Assembly (NCBI GenBank): GCA_037954665.1
Contig: JBBMOL010000197.1
Span: forward strand, 620,001 to 684,000
DNA length: 64,000 nucleotides
Reading direction: 5' to 3'
Source of the DNA: Laguncularia racemosa
Taxonomy: Eukaryota; Streptophyta; Magnoliopsida; Myrtales; Combretaceae
This document shows, piece after piece, positions 21,787 to 36,173 of this stretch. Below the pieces are notes generated by a model. It did not search any database. It saw nothing but the letters and a program-made list of their open reading frames with translations, and was not told where the DNA came from. The position numbers were made by a program, and so were the translations under genes. Within the stretch, counting starts at the first letter, position 1. Each line of letters opens with the position of its first letter.

Positions 21787-24700
21787 TTTTCATCCTCAAA
21801 AATTACCTGGATCATAGAAGAGTTCAGGATGTCTCTTTTTCATTTCTTCTTCCAACTCCCAAGTTACCTCTCTCTCTATTTGGTTGATCCATTGCACCTT
21901 GACATATTTGATAATCCATCTTCTTAGAACCTATTCCTTAGTGTCCATGATCTTGATGGGCTTCTCCATAATTGTGAGGCTGGGCTGCACTTGCAAGGGT
22001 TCTAATGCAGTAATCTAGTCTAGTTTAGGTACATACTTAACATGGAAATGTAGAATACATTATGTACTCTAGCCAAATTTGGTAGTAACACTAGTTTGTA
22101 TGCCACTAATCCAATTCTTTTTAGGACTTCAAAGGGTCCCACATATCTAGGGTTCAGTTTCCTTCTTATTCAAAATCTTACTACTCCCTTTATAGGTAAA
22201 ACCTTCAACAAAACATGGTCTCCCACTTGGAACTCCAATAGGCGTCTTCTCTTATCTACATAAGACTTTTGATAGCTTTGAGTTAATTACATTGTCTACC
22301 TGATCAATTTGATTTGCCTATTGCATCTTGTATTAGATTAGGTCCCAACATTTATTTGTCACCCGCCACATCCTAATGTAAAGGCGACCGGTACTTTCTC
22401 CCATATAATGCTTCATAAGGTGTCATTTGGATAGTGGCTTAAAAGCTATTATTGTAAGCGAACTCTACTAAGGGCAGGTATTCATCCTAATTCCAACCAA
22501 GATCCAATGCACATGTCCTCTAATATCTAAATAGTTCACTCTAATCGCCCATCCATCTATGAATGAAAAGTCACACTAAATTGCAACTTTGTTCCTAGCA
22601 CCCTATGAAAATTGTTTCAAAATCTTCCCACAAATCTGGTATCCCTATCTGATACTATGGAGACTATTACTCCATGCAACCTCATAACCTCTTTGGTATA
22701 TATTTGAGCCAGCTTCTCAAGCTTATACCTAGTGCCTATAGGTATAAAATGAGCAAATTTTGTGAGTCAATCCACAATCACCCATACAATGTCCAGCTTA
22801 GGTAATGTTATGATGCTATCTATGGTCACATGCTCCCATTTTCACTCTAGTATTGATAGAGGTTGTAACATGCTAACTAGTCTCTAATGTTATATCTTTA
22901 TCTATTAGTATGTCAGGCACTTTGATACATAATTTGCAATTTCTCTTTTCATATTCCTCCACCAATAATGACACTTTAAATCCTTATACATTTTGGTACT
23001 ACTAAGGTGAATAGAGTGCCTAGAATAGTGTGCTTCCTTTAGTATTTCATTCTTTATTTCATCTCTACTCAATACACATAGTCTGTGACCATACCTCTAC
23101 ACTCCTTCTTCATCTTCACTAAATTCTATCGCCTTTCCATCCTCTATTCTTTTCTAAATCTTCTGTACTCGCACATCATCAACTTATACAGCTTTTATTC
23201 TGTCTATTAGTGAGGGCTGTATGCATGAGCTAGTGAGTCTAACTCCAATCTCCTCAATCATAATCTCCAAATCTAATTTTTGTATATCTCTTAATATTTT
23301 CTTTTGAGTTGTAATCAAAGTTGCCAAATTGCCATGCCTCTTTTTGCTAAGTGTATCAACAACCATATTCGCCTTCCTAGGATGGTACCAAATCTCTATG
23401 TCATAGTCTTTTATTAGCTTTAACCAGCGTCTCTGCCTCATGTTTAACTCTTTCTAGGTAAAGAAGTACTTAAGGCTCTTGTGATTTGTAAATATCTTGC
23501 ACTTCTTCCCATATAGATAATGTCTCCATAGTTTGAGTGCAAGAATGACAACTGCTAATTCCAAATCATGAGTTAGGTAACTCTTCTACTAAGGCTTTAA
23601 CCACTTAGATGCATATGCTATCACCCTCTCATTCTACATCAATATATACTCGAGCGCTTGAATGGACAAATCACTATACACCACAAATTCTTCACCACTA
23701 CTAGTTAAGGTAAGCACCGATATTGAAATCAATCTCTTCTTTAGTGCTATGAAGCTTACTTCACATCTATCATCCCATACAAACTTTACTCCTTTTTGAG
23801 TTAATTTGGCTAAAGGGGTTACTAGCTTAGAAAATCCTTTTACAAATCTTCTATTATATCTAACTAATCCCTAAGAAGCTTTTGATTTTTGTTACCATAT
23901 TCAGTCTAGACCATTCATTCACAACCCTTATCTTCTCAAGATCTATAGCTAACCCATCCTTACTAATCACATGGCCTAAGAATGTTACTTGCTTAAGCCA
24001 AAGCTTGCACTTCTTGAATTTGGTATACAGCTTATCTATCTGTAATCTGCTCAACACCATCCTTAAATGTTGTTCATGGTCTTCTTCACTCCTAAAGTAT
24101 ATCAAAATATCATCTATAAATACGATGACAAACTTGTCTAAATACTCCCTAAATACTCAATTCATTAGGTCCATGAAAGCTACTGGCGTATTTGTGAGTC
24201 TAAATGGCATTACTTGGAACTCATAATGCCCATATCTAGTTTTGAACACGGTCTTCTTGATGTCTTCCTCCTTAATTCTCAGTTAACGATATTCGAATCT
24301 CAAGTTTATTTTTGAGATAACTTGAGCCCCTTGCAATTGATCAAATAGGTCATCAATCCTTAGGAGAGGGTACTTATCTTTAACGGTGACCCTATTCAAC
24401 TCTCGGTAATCTATACATAACTGCATACTATTATCTTTCTTCTTCACAAACAATATAGGTGTACTCCAAAGCGAGACACTTGGTTTGATGAACTTTTTGT
24501 TCAATAGTTCTTGTATTTGGTCTTTCAATTCTTTCAGTTCTATAGGTGTCATACGATACAGGGCTTTAGATATGGGAGTCATACCAAGCAATACATCTAT
24601 GCTAAATTCAATCTCCCTTACTAGGGATAAACCTAGCAAGTCTTTAGGAAATACTTCAATAAACTCCTTCACTACCCTTACTTGATCAATCTTCATCAGG

Positions 24701-26290
24701 TCTCTAACTTCAACTATTACTAAAGCCATCATACTCTTACCCCACAATTCATAAGTTGGTAGCCCTATTGGCCTATGTGCTTGTAACTAAAAACTAAACT
24801 ATTCTCCTTCCGATGTATTGAAATGGAATGCCATATCAAGACAATTAATAGTTGCATGATGTCTAATCAACTAATCCATCCCAAATATTATATCAAAGTC
24901 TATCACTTCTAACACAAGGAGATCTACAACCAATATTCTACTATGCACTTCTAAAGTAACCCTTCTACATATTTTATTCAATCCTCTACCGACACCCATC
25001 AATGTACTCAAATTCAACACAGCATTCAATACCTCAGTACATATATTATGCATTCTTCTAAATGCACTAGACGCACATGAATGTGATGCACTAGAATCAA
25101 ACAAAAAATACGTTTTACCATAATGTACTAATAGCATACCTGCCAATGTCTCTTTATCTGGAGTGTCTTGTTGTTGTAGCGCTAACACTTATGCTGGTGC
25201 CCTTTGTTTTAGCCCTGCATGCTGAGGTCTACCACCATTATTCCTATCTCGATGTCTCCTTACTTGTGCTAGCTACACATTCTACCCTCCAAGGTTTGGG
25301 CAATCCACAATTTTATGACCCCTTTATATGCAGGAGAAACAAAATGTGAGAGGTATTGATTTCTCCAAATAGGATTTCCTACTATGTCTCGTCTTTCCAC
25401 TTGCAAAATAGGCACCCTCTAGCCATTTGCATTCATTTAGCTCGTGTGGCCCATAGCATCTCAAACACCTATTATCTTGACCCATTAATGAGGCCTGACT
25501 TGAGAAGAGGGCGCTACAATGACCATAAGTCTAGTCTGGGCGATATGGAGTCTCTTGTCCTTCTCTTGAATTACAGCACCCTAGGTAGGTCTCTTTCCTA
25601 ATACAATTCTAGTCCCCAGTGTCCTCATCTCTTCAGTCCTTTTATGACTTTGTTATAGTCCTAATACAAACTAATGAGCCCTCAACTTCTTATCAATTCT
25701 AAAAGCAAGTGGCATAAATTTCATCAGGCGATTGAGTTCCACCTTATACTTATCTACTGACCTTTTCCCTTAATAGCAACTATAGTATGCTACTTTCAAC
25801 TTGTCCCTTATGCTGCATGGGAAATACTACTCCTACAATAGCTCATTGAACCTTTCCCATGTGATTACTCCTAATTTGACTCTAAAAACACTCGACTACC
25901 ATTCAAAGGCCGAGTGATTACTTTCTTATCATTAGGAATTTCCAATGCTTCAAATACCTTTTCTAACTCATCAACCCACTACTCTGCATCCAATGGATCA
26001 TCTAGCTTAAGCCTAAACTCTTTGACCATTCTGACAAAATGATTTAAACTTACTTGCCCAGCCAGCCTCTTGCCAATTTCCCCCATCATCTATACGTCTC
26101 ACATTTAGCAATTGCAACTCTTATATTTTTTATTACTGTTGTGCCACCACTCTTGCTATATTGTTAATGGCCTCTTGCATCTGCACGCATTGACCTCATT
26201 TCCTCCTTGTCCATGTTGATGAGATCTAGATGGTATCCGGTTATCAAGAGCATCACCTCTAACTCTTGAGGTTGATCTTAGTCTTGAGAT
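21787..26290 (-). pseudogene. gag-pol relic of element 1
   Basis: Recognisable minus-strand pieces run in order. A gag region lies at about 26290-25300. The protease (25188-24871) has LFDSSASHSC where LFDTGASH is usual, so the DTG active site is broken. RT (about 24747-23860) has LCIDYRELNRVTVKDKYPLL and FIDDILIY near 24110-24130, then FLGHVISKDG. RNase H lies at about 23800-23330. The linker to integrase (23441-23184) has RQRRWLKLIKDYD. Integrase lies at about 23060-22150. The tail (about 21900-21790) has ELEEEMKKRHPELF. Stops such as the TAA after NLRFEYR (24283) separate the pieces. Such proteins would form the retroelement particle and insert its cDNA, but none can be made here. Confidence 0.85.
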
Positions 26291-26483
26291 TCTCCTAAGC
26301 ATTCTACAAAATGAACAAGAGTTATCTCAGGATATCATACTATATTGGTAATATAGTAAATACTAAATACAATTACAATGAATATATATTTAGAAACGTT
26401 AGTCCCATTCACTACCCACTCCCATCATTTATCATTGTCTTAAAAATCTTATTCCTAGGTAGTCTATAGATCAATAAGCCTAT

Positions 26484-26495
26484 GCTCCGATATCA
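26484..26495 (-). promoter_or_regulatory. Primer-binding site of element 1
   Basis: On the minus strand TGATATCGGAGC lies 7 nt after the 5' LTR and differs by two transitions from TGGTATCAGAGC, complementary to initiator tRNA-Met. Confidence 0.75.
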
Positions 26496-26502
26496 CTTAA
26501 GT

Positions 26503-28468
26503 TGTAACACTCCAAAACCCGAGACGGGTACAACTCACTACGTGTCCCCACTAAGTGAAGACATGCAAAGGCTCAAACACTACAAATCTCTAACTTTTAC
26601 ATTCATATCTTCATAATGATAAGTAAAATCATTTGCTAAGTACAAGAAGTTAGATAGAGTATCTATCCTCAAACATACATCATAAATAGTCTCATCAAAT
26701 TATTACAGCGGAAGTATTTTGCAAATTAAATACTATAGAAATCTCAAATCAAAATAACTAAATTATCTAATGTCAATCTTTTGTCTTCATTTGTCTACTA
26801 CTCATTATAGTAAACATATTTTACATTATCCTCAGATTCTTGATTTTTCTCTAACAAGGTTTCATCATACCCTACCACTTATCCTATGGTACCTATAATT
26901 AAAAATGGGTCCCACAAGGGGTGAGCTAATACCCAGCATAATGTATACCTACACACGCATATGCATGCCAACCTAAAACATCATCACATACACAATGTAA
27001 TATATTATTCATACACAATTTATTTTCCTTCACAATCACTTAAACCAACACACTACCACATAATTCTAAACATCATACAATCCTTCCATAAACACACACA
27101 TACACATATATATATGACAAAGGGTACTCCCCTTTGTCCATGAATCTATTCCATACATAATAATAATTCATATATGACAATGAGTACTCCCCATCGTCCA
27201 TTAGTCTACGAGTCCTTTCACATTTTGTGCAACAATCTTTCTACATCCACACACAAACATCCTTCCACATTTAAGACATGAGTCCTTTTATACCAAATAT
27301 CATAAATCTACCCGAATCATTTCAATACATAACTCCACTAAGGACAACGTCACACATTGATCATCCAAGTGCCACCCCAAGAGCACCAACCCTCACTCGG
27401 TTTCTCAAACCTAGCTAAACATAATCACACGCACAATCAATTATATTCATCTACAATAATATTTAATCCACACACATTTCTAACTTGGCAATCACAAGCA
27501 ATAAACATGGTATACATGTGCCTTAATATCCAACAGCTGATCTCCTCACACTTTTACAATCTCTCAATTCCTCAAACCTATACACATTCACAATTTCATA
27601 TCCTTAAGATTGCATTTGAATGAAGTAAAATGAAATGGAAAGTGTCCTAAATCAACATGGCCATATAGAAGGTCGTGTAGAGGAACATGAGGAAGAACAC
27701 TACCATGCTAGAACCTATGTACCTTTCTGTGTGTTTTTGGTTCCTAGCACGCCTAAGTACATGGTCATGCATTTGGTCGTATACTTCAACATGGTTGGGT
27801 ATACGATCATCTACAATAATCGTGTACCTTTCTGTAACCTTTTGCAATTTGACACACCCAAGTACATAGTCGTGTTGAGTGACCATGTACCTCTTTGTAT
27901 ACCTTCACATTTTAGCATAGGCAAGTACATAGGCGTGTACTTGGCCGTGTTTGTCACTATTCATCACAAATTCTCCTTTTCCAATTCGCAAAAATCCCAA
28001 ATCATTCTAACACTAAATCAAATCCAATAGTTTTAAACCTAATTGTGCATTATTTTTCACAGAAAATGCTAATTAGGGTTAGTCTAATGACTTACTGGTT
28101 CAAATTACTCTAATGCTTAAATTCTTATCCTGAGCCTTTCACCATAGAAATTGTTCCACAAGGAACTAATTCATGCTATACGTATGTGAGCGACGATCAA
28201 TTGGTATTAATTTGTTTACTCACCTTGATCTAATAGGCAAATTGCAGATGTGGTTGTCTTCTTTTCTCTTAGGTTTCTAAAAAGAGCACTTAAGGTTCTA
28301 CATGGTGCAAATGAGGGAAAAGGGTTAACAAGTGGTATATTAGCCTATTTATCTCCTTGTCAAATTACTAAATACCCCTATTTTCTTTAGGTTATTTACT
28401 ACATTAAACTTAGCTAAATTTTACTAACGTTAATTTTATATATATATAAAAATACTCATGTATTTACA
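26503..28468 (-). repeat. 5' LTR of element 1
   Basis: It is 1966 bp long and the partner of 19784-21766. Many differences between the two are C/T or G/A transitions. The following TAATT is the right target-site duplication. Confidence 0.9.
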
Positions 28469-28473
28469 TAATT

Positions 28474-29698
28474 ATTTTGGGTAATGCAGCACCATGTCTT
28501 ACCCAATAAAATAAAAAAAAATATTGACATATAATTATCAAAATATAAATTATTAATTTGCTTAGACCCTTATAACTTAATAGTGCAAAAACCAATATTT
28601 CAATAGGATGAATCAGATTTGAATCTCCTCTTCTCCATTATAATCATCCAAATATAGATATATAGATATATATATATATAATTAATTCTTAAATATATTA
28701 CAAATCAAAGAAAGCCAATAGCCACGAGTGAGTAGGTATGGAATAAGTAAGATATGAGGTAGTGCTCATACCCTATCCTATAGGTACATTTTTTTTTTTA
28801 ATTTTAAAATTGGAACCTATCCTATAACATTCGAGAACCACCTTAAAATCTATATCCTATAAAAATTCTGTAGAAGTAAAAAAAATTATTTCTTTTTTTA
28901 TAATACAAAATTTTTAAAATAAGTTACCTAACAACTTGTTAATTTACCCATGTATTTGGACTATTATGCTCATCAATTTGGTAATCTCTAGCAATTTTAT
29001 CACACATTTTTTAATCACATAAGACATACATAATGCACACAATAATGGAAATCCAAACAATTTATCATGGAATGTTATCTTGAAATTATAATCTATCATA
29101 AATCTAATCTTAGAACATAACTCTAAATAATTTATTAAGGAATGCTATCACAAAATTTTATTATATCATAATCTATGGGATCACTTATTTAAAATAAATA
29201 ATGACACTAAATTTATTATCATACTTTTGGTAGTACAAAAAGATCAAATATAAAAAAATAATAGTACAATAAAAATAAATTAAGCTTCAAACTATTTCAA
29301 CTCAAATGCAATTATTCAACTTTAATAGGCAAATAGGCTTAGGCTACCTTGAGTATGTATTACGTTTAATATATTTTATTTATTATGTTTAAGAAAAAAG
29401 TAAATTTTTAGTCATCAACATTTAACCACTTTTTTGTTTGAATTATCAACCTTTTTTTTTTCCTATTTGAGTTCTCAACATTTTTCAATATTTACAAATT
29501 AGGACTTTCATTAATATCATTAAGCTTTTCATCCACAAATGACACATGACAATGCTTGGTTTGTGGAAATAATTAATTTAAATAAATAATAAAATTAAAT
29601 ATATATTAAATAAAATAATAATAATGATGATAATAGTTATTAAAAATTGAAAAATTAAAAAGAGAGAGAGAGTCATAAAACCTAAATAGAGATAACAA
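28474..29698. other. Gene-free AT-rich spacer between two retroelements
   Basis: No gene is recognised. Words near 28725-28870 and 29290-29350 recur at 14185-14450. The stretch 29400-29690 is a copy of the dispersed repeat also found at 6230, 9535 and 38770. A short (AG)n lies near 29660. Confidence 0.5.
29400..29690. repeat. Dispersed AT-rich repeat, copy 3
   Basis: It shares CTATTTGAGTTCTCAACATT and the block GACTTTCATTAATATCATTA..GCTTTTCATCCA..TGACACAT with 38770-39120. The two copies inside the MYB duplications (6230-6530, 9535-9790) carry the same order of blocks with more changes. Confidence 0.6.
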
Positions 29699-31301
29699 AC
29701 CAATATATATACTTATATCTAATATTATTAAAATTTGCCAAGGGTAATATAGTAAATAATATATAATGATGGGGGCAGTTTAGTTAATTTAGGGTCAAAG
29801 TATTTAAGCCCCCATTTAACCTAATGTGACTCTTTTGCCTCATTTGCTACAGAACCCTAAACGCCATACTAGAAAGACTCTCTCAAAGACCACAGAGCAA
29901 CCTGAAAGGAAAACCGTAGGAATCAAATCCATTCAACCAAGTAAGAGTCTTGATCATTAGAGTGTATAGTGGGGATTATGGATTCATGACCCTAAGATCA
30001 ATTGTTAACATGTGATTAGAATTCGGGGCAAGGAGTAGGATGAAATGTGCATAAGAACGGACGATCTAAGAAGCTAAATCGCAATCTGGAACAAATAAGT
30101 ACCAAAATCCCCTTATAATATGATAGGAATGGCACAATTTTGAATCAATTAGACATATTTCTTTAGAAAATTAGGTTAGGATAGAAATTGTGAATTGGAA
30201 AAGGGATTGCATGATGAATAGTGACCTACATGGCTAAGTACACACCTGTGTACTTACTCTGTGTTGAAATTTGAAGGTGTACAGTAAGGTACACGGTCAC
30301 TAACACACTCGTGTACTTGAGCGTGGCCAATTGCAAAAATTTATAGAAAGGCACACAACCTCTAGCACGGTTGTATACTACCTTATGTTCTTCTACATGA
30401 CCTCCTACATCATCTACCAAAATGATCCAAGTAGAATTTTGAAGGACTCTAGTAAGTGGAAGGATGTTGTGAAAGGATTCATGGACTCATGAATAGTGAG
30501 GAGTACCCATTGTCGTATACATATTATTATTATGTATGGAATAAACTTATGGACAAAGGAAGTATCGTTTATCACATATATATATATATATATATATTTG
30601 TTTGTGGAAGGATTGTATGGATATGTGTAAGGTTGTATGATTATTTTGATGATGAGATTGTGTGTTGGCTAAATGATGTGAAAGATAAATAAATTGTGTA
30701 TGAATAATATGTTGCATTATGTATGTAATGATGTTTTTGGCATGGCATGCGTATGTGTGTGTAGGTATACATTATGCTACACATTAGCTCACTCCTCGTA
30801 GGACCTTTTTTAGTTGCAGGTACCACATGCGAAATTGTAGGGTATAATGAGACCTTAGTAGAGACAAATCAGGATATTGAGGAAAATGTGAAATATGTAT
30901 ACTATGATAAGTATTCCAATGAGGTGAAAGGAGAGATATTGGATATTCTTGTAAATGTGACTTTAGACTATTATTATATTTAAGTTGTTAAAGGTTCTAC
31001 TATATTTTAATTGAGGAGATTGAATATGGCTTATGTATTGGACATATGTTTTCTTCAATTGTTGTTATAGTATTTAAGTTCATGAATGCTTCTGCTATAA
31101 TAATTTCATGAGAATGTTTATTATGTATTTGTTGAGGATATATACTTTTCCTATACTCTTGTACGTAGAGGATGATCATAATTATCATTCGGAATACTTG
31201 AATGCTAATGTTGGAGAATTATAGTGTCTAAGCCTTCGTGTGTCTGAGCCTAATGAGAACATGTGGCAAGCTATACTCATCTTAGGTTCCATGGCATTAC
31301 A
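29699..31301 (+). repeat. 5' LTR of element 2, internally deleted
   Basis: Homology with 36174-38116 begins near AATATATATACTTATAT and ends with GGCATTACA. Between CTCCTACAT (about 30409) and ACCAAAATGATCCAAG the segment corresponding to about 36900-37238 is absent. It carries a (TA)n at 30576-30597 where the 3' LTR has (GT)n. Confidence 0.85.
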
Positions 31302-31308
31302 GCTTAGG

Positions 31309-31320
31309 TGGTATCAGAGC
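31309..31320 (+). promoter_or_regulatory. Primer-binding site of element 2
   Basis: TGGTATCAGAGC is a perfect match to the initiator tRNA-Met complement. It lies 7 nt after the LTR end, the same spacing as in element 1. Confidence 0.9.
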
Positions 31321-31586
31321 TTAGGTTTAATAATCCTCAATGCTAAGTGATGATCAATAGGTATAAGTTTCAAATAGTAGAAAGTAAGTCATGATCTTAG
31401 ATGAATTAGGCGTTGAATCTGTAAGATGATGATACATTATGAGAGTCATTAATAAATGGAACTAATATTACTGATTAATGAACCTCTTCAATAACATTTA
31501 AAATGTCATTTTTTTTATATATTCCAAACTCTCAGGAATGTATATATTCTTATATCCTTCCTCACTATTGTAATGTATTTTGTAGA

Positions 31587-34500
31587 ATGCCTAGGAGGAA
31601 AATCTTAGGCCTATAATCATCCTCAGGAGCTAAAGATGATGCTCTTGATAACAGAATGCCACCCAGACCTCCTCAACATGGATAGGGGGGAAATGAAATC
31701 AATGCTGTGTAGATGCTAAAGGCTATCAATACTTTAGCAAGAGTGGTGGTACAACAGCAACAATAAATGCAAGAGTTGTAGGTGTTGAATGTTAAATAGG
31801 CACAGATGATGGGGCAGATTGGAGAGAGGCCAATTGGATAAGTAGGTTTGAATCTTTTTGTTAAAATGGTCAAGGAGTTCAAGCCTAAGGTAAATGATCC
31901 ACTAGATGCTAAGCTGTAGGTTGATGAGCTAGAAAAGACATTTGAAGCATTGGGAACTCTTGAAGATAAGAAGATAAAGTATGCCATTTATCTATTGAGA
32001 GGTTGGGCTTCTGAATAGTAGTTGAGTGTTGCAAGACTCACTATAGGACCAATCACTTGGGAGAGGTTCAAGGAGATGCTGTATGAATAATATTTCCCCA
32101 GTAGCATAAAGGACATAATGCAGGCAACATACTACAATTACTATCAAGGAAAGAGGCCAATAGATGAGTATGAGGTGGAACTCAATCGCTTGATAAAATT
32201 CATGCCACCTGCCTTCAAAACTAATGAGAAGTTTATAGCTCATCAGTTTGTGTTAGGACTAGACCCCACCCTACAACATGAAGTGGTTTCATTTTAAACA
32301 AACACTTATTTTGAAGCAATAAACAAAGCCAAGCTCCTGGAACAGAGTCACATAAGGACTAAAGAGATAAGAACTCTAGGAACTAAACTGGTACTACGAA
32401 AAAGACCTACCCAAGGTTTTGTGATTCAAGAGAAGGGCAAGAGACACCATACAATGTAAACCAGACCTATGGTCATTGCAGTGCCCTCCTCTCAAAGTAG
32501 GACCTCATAAATGGGTTAAGGAAATAGATGTACAAGATGCTATGAGTCACATGAGCTAAATGAATGCAAATGGCCTAAGGGTGTCTATTTTTTATGTGGA
32601 AAGGCAAGGCACAGCAGTAAAACTTATCTAGAGAAATCAATACCCTTGACATTTTGTTACTCATGCAAACGATGGGATCACATAATGTTTGATTGCCAAA
32701 ACACTAAGGGGTAAAATGTTCAACTAGCACCAATAAGAAGAAATCGGGCTGGGAAAAATGGTAGCAAACCCCAACATGTAGGGCCAAGATAAAGGGCACC
32801 AGCAATAGAGTTCGTGCTATAAAGACAAAACACTCCAGATACAGATACATTGGTAGGTATGCTATTAGTAAATTCTACTAAAGCATATGTTTTATTTGAC
32901 ACTGGTGCATCACATTTGTGTGTATCCGATGCATTTAGAAGTAAGCATAATATATGTACTAAAGTGTTGAATGTTGTATTGAGTTTGAGAACATCAATGG
33001 GTGTAGGTAGAGAATTGAATAAAATATGTAGAAGGGTCAATGTAGAAGTGTAGGGTAAAATATTGGTTGCAAATCTCCTAGTGTTAGAAATGACATATTT
33101 TGATGTAATATTAGAGATGGATTGGTTGATCAAACATCATGCAACAATTGATTGTCATGATATGACAATCCATTTCCATACACCGAAAGGAGAAGAATTT
33201 AGTTTTCAATTAGAAGCACATAGGCCAACAAAGCTACCAACATATGAACTGTAGGGCAAGAGTATGATAGCTTCAATAGTAGTTGAGGTTGACGATGTGA
33301 TGAAGATTAATCGAGTAAAGGTAGTGAAGGAGTTTACTAAAGTATTCACAAATGACTTGCTAAGTTTACCCCTAACAAGGGAGATTGAAGTCGGCATTGA
33401 TGTAGTGCTTAGTATGACTCCTATATCAAAAGCCTTATACCTTATGGCATTTACAGAACTGAAAGAATTGAAGAATCAAATACAAAATCTATAGGACAAG
33501 AAGTTCTTCAGACTGAGTGTCTCAGCTTGGGGTGTACCTGTATTATTTCTAAAGAAGAAAGACAATAGTATGTGGTTATACATAGATTACCGAGAGTTGA
33601 AGAGGGTCACCATTAAAAATAAATACTCTCTCCTGAGGATTAATGACCTGTTTGATCAATTGCAAGGGGGCTCAAGTTTTCTCAAAAATATACTTGAGAT
33701 CTAGATACCATCAACTGAGAATCAAGGGGGAAGACACCTAGAAGACCACATTCGGAACGAGATATGGGCATTATGAATTCCAAGTAATGCCATTTGGACT
33801 CACAAATGCACTAGTAGCTTTCATGGACCTAATGAACTGGGTATTTAGGGAGTATTTAGATAAATTCATCATCATGTTTATAGATGACATTCTAATATAC
33901 TCCAAAAGTGAATAGAATCATGAACAGCATTTAAGGATGGTGTTGAGTAGACTATAGATAGAGAGGTTGTATGATAAATTTAAGGGTGGGACATATGATC
34001 AGTAAGGACGGGCTAGTTGTAAATCTTGAGAAGATAAGGACTGTGAATGAATGGCCCAAACCAAAGACAGTAATAAAAATCAAAAATTTCTCAAAGCTAG
34101 CTAGATATTATAGAAGATTTGTAGAAGGATTTTCTAAGCTAGCAACCCTTTAACCAAATTAACTCAAAAAGGGGTCAAGTTTATACGGGATGACAAATGT
34201 GAAACAAGCTTCAAAACTTTGAAGGAGAGACTGATTTCTACACCAGTACTAGCCCTACCTGTTAGTGGTGAAAAAATCATAGTGTACAGCAATGCATCCA
34301 TCTAAGATCTCGGTGTATATTGATGCAAAATGAGAAGGTGATAGCATATGTATCCAAAAAATTAGAACCTTGTGAGAAGAATTAGCTTATACATGATTTG
34401 GAGTTAACAGCTGTAATTTTTGTACTTAAATTATGGAAACACTATTTGTATGGGGAGAAGTGTAGAATATTCACATATCACAAGAGCCTTAAGTACCTCT

Positions 34501-36170
34501 TTACCCAAAAGGAGTTAAATATGAGACAAAGACGCTGGTTAGAACTAATAAAAGATTATGATATAGAGATTTAGTACCATCCTGGGAATGTGAATTTGGT
34601 TGCTGATGCACTTAGTAAGAAAAGACGTGGTAATTTGGAAACTTTAATTATAACTCAGAGGAAGATATTGGAAGATATGCAAAAACTAGATCTAGAGATT
34701 GTGACCTAAGAGATCAAAGCTAGACTGACCGGCTTGCGCATACAACCAACACTAATAGACAAAATAAAAGCTACACAAGCTGATGATGTGAAGGTGCAGG
34801 AGATTAAGAAAAGAATAGAGGAGGGAAAAGCGATAGAATTTGATGAAGGTGAAGGAGTGTTAAGATATGGTCACAAACTGTGTATGCCAAGTAAAGATGA
34901 AATAAAGAATGAAATATTGAAGAAGACACATTATTCTAGATACTCCATTCACCCTTGGAATACTAAAATGTATAAGGATTTAAAGTATCATTACTAGTGG
35001 AGGAACATGAAGAGAGAAATTACAAATCATGTATCGAAGTGCCTAACATGCCAATAGATAAAGACCTGCTAGCATATTATAACCTCTACCAATACTAAAG
35101 TGAAAATGGGAGCATGTGACCATGGACTTTGTCACAGCATTACTTAGATCTGTGATTGAGTTGGACATTAAATGGGTGATTGTGGACCAACTCACAAAAT
35201 CAACTCACTTTATACCTATAGGCATTAGATATAAGCTTGAGAAGCTAACTCAAATATATATTAAAGAAATTGTGAAGTTGCATGGAGTACTAATCTCAAT
35301 AGTATCAAATAGGGATACCAAATTTGTAGGGAGATTTTGGAACAATTTGCACTAAGCTTTGGGAACAAAGTTACAATTCAATACGGCTTTCCACCCACAG
35401 ATGGATAGCCAGTTAAAATGAACTATTCAGATATTGGAGGACATGTTGAGGGCTTATGCATTGGATCTTTGTGGAAATTAGGATAAACACCTAGCCTTAG
35501 TAGAGTTCGCCTATAACAACAATTTTTTAGTTAACATCCCAATGGCACCATATATGGGGGGAAATTCCGATCGCCTTTGCATTGGGATGAGGTAGTTGAG
35601 AAACAAATGTTGGGACCTGATCTAGTATAAGATGAAATGGATAAAGTCAAATTGATCAGGTAAAGGATACAATCAGCCCAAAGCTATCAAAATTCCTATA
35701 TAGATAAGAGAAGACACACATTAGAGTTCCAAGTGAGAGATCATGTTTTGCTGAAGGTCTCACCGACAAAAGGAGTGGTACGATTTAACTTAAGAGGGAA
35801 ATTGAACCCTAGATATGTGAGACCCTTTGAAATCCTTGAAAGAATTAGACTGGTGGCATATTAATTAGCGTTACCACTGAATCTTGTTGGGGTACATAAC
35901 GTACTCCACATTTTTATGCTAAGAAAGTTTGTACCCAACCTAAACCAAATTGTTGCACTAGAACCTCTACAAGTGAAGCCAAATCTCACTATAGTGGAGA
36001 AGCCTATTAGAATTGTGAACACTAAAGAGCAGTTTCTAGAAAGATGAGCTATCAAGTATGTTAAGATACAATAAAGCAACCAAACAGAAAGAGAGGCAAC
36101 CTAAGAGTTGGAAGAAGAGATGAAAAAGAAATATCCAGAACTCTTCCATGATTCAGGTAATTTTCGAGGA
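31587..36170 (+). pseudogene. gag-pol relic of element 2
   Basis: The gag ATG is probably 31587 (MPRRK). A capsid piece reads FEALGTLEDKKIKYAIYLLR near 31930 and YFPSSIKDIM near 32090. A zinc knuckle CYSCKRWDHIMFDC (C2HC spacing intact) lies near 32660-32700. Protease (from 32850) has LFDTGASH, an intact DTG. RT (from about 33300) has YRELKRVTIKNKYSLL and FIDDILIYS near 33880. RNase H and NMRQRRWLELIKDYD lie near 34520. An HHCC-type integrase zinc motif lies at 34930-35050. The integrase core has VIVDQLTKS and SNRDTKF, but the third acidic residue is Lys (SQLK near 35410). The tail ELEEEMKKKYPELF lies near 36110. More than a dozen stops and several frameshifts are visible. Confidence 0.85.
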
Positions 36171-36173
36171 TAA

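Larger units (their letters stand above)
19784..28468 (-). mobile_element. Full-length degenerate chromovirus (element 1)
   Basis: Both LTRs are present (19784-21766 and 26503-28468), each opening TGTAACAC and closing TTTACA on the plus strand. The 5-bp flanks are TAATT at 19779-19783 and 28469-28473, a perfect duplication. Read on the minus strand, the order is 5' LTR, PBS, gag, protease, RT, RNase H, integrase, chromodomain-like tail, polypurine tract and 3' LTR. This is the layout of Del/Tekay-type chromoviruses. Stops and frameshifts split every domain and the LTRs differ at many sites, so the insertion is old and inactive. The element at 29.7-38.1 kb is a second member of the same family. 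Confidence 0.9.

Noticed and set aside
30226..30983. Several 60-80 codon frames on both strands
   Set aside because: They lie wholly inside the 5' LTR of element 2 and reflect palindromes and microsatellites, not proteins.
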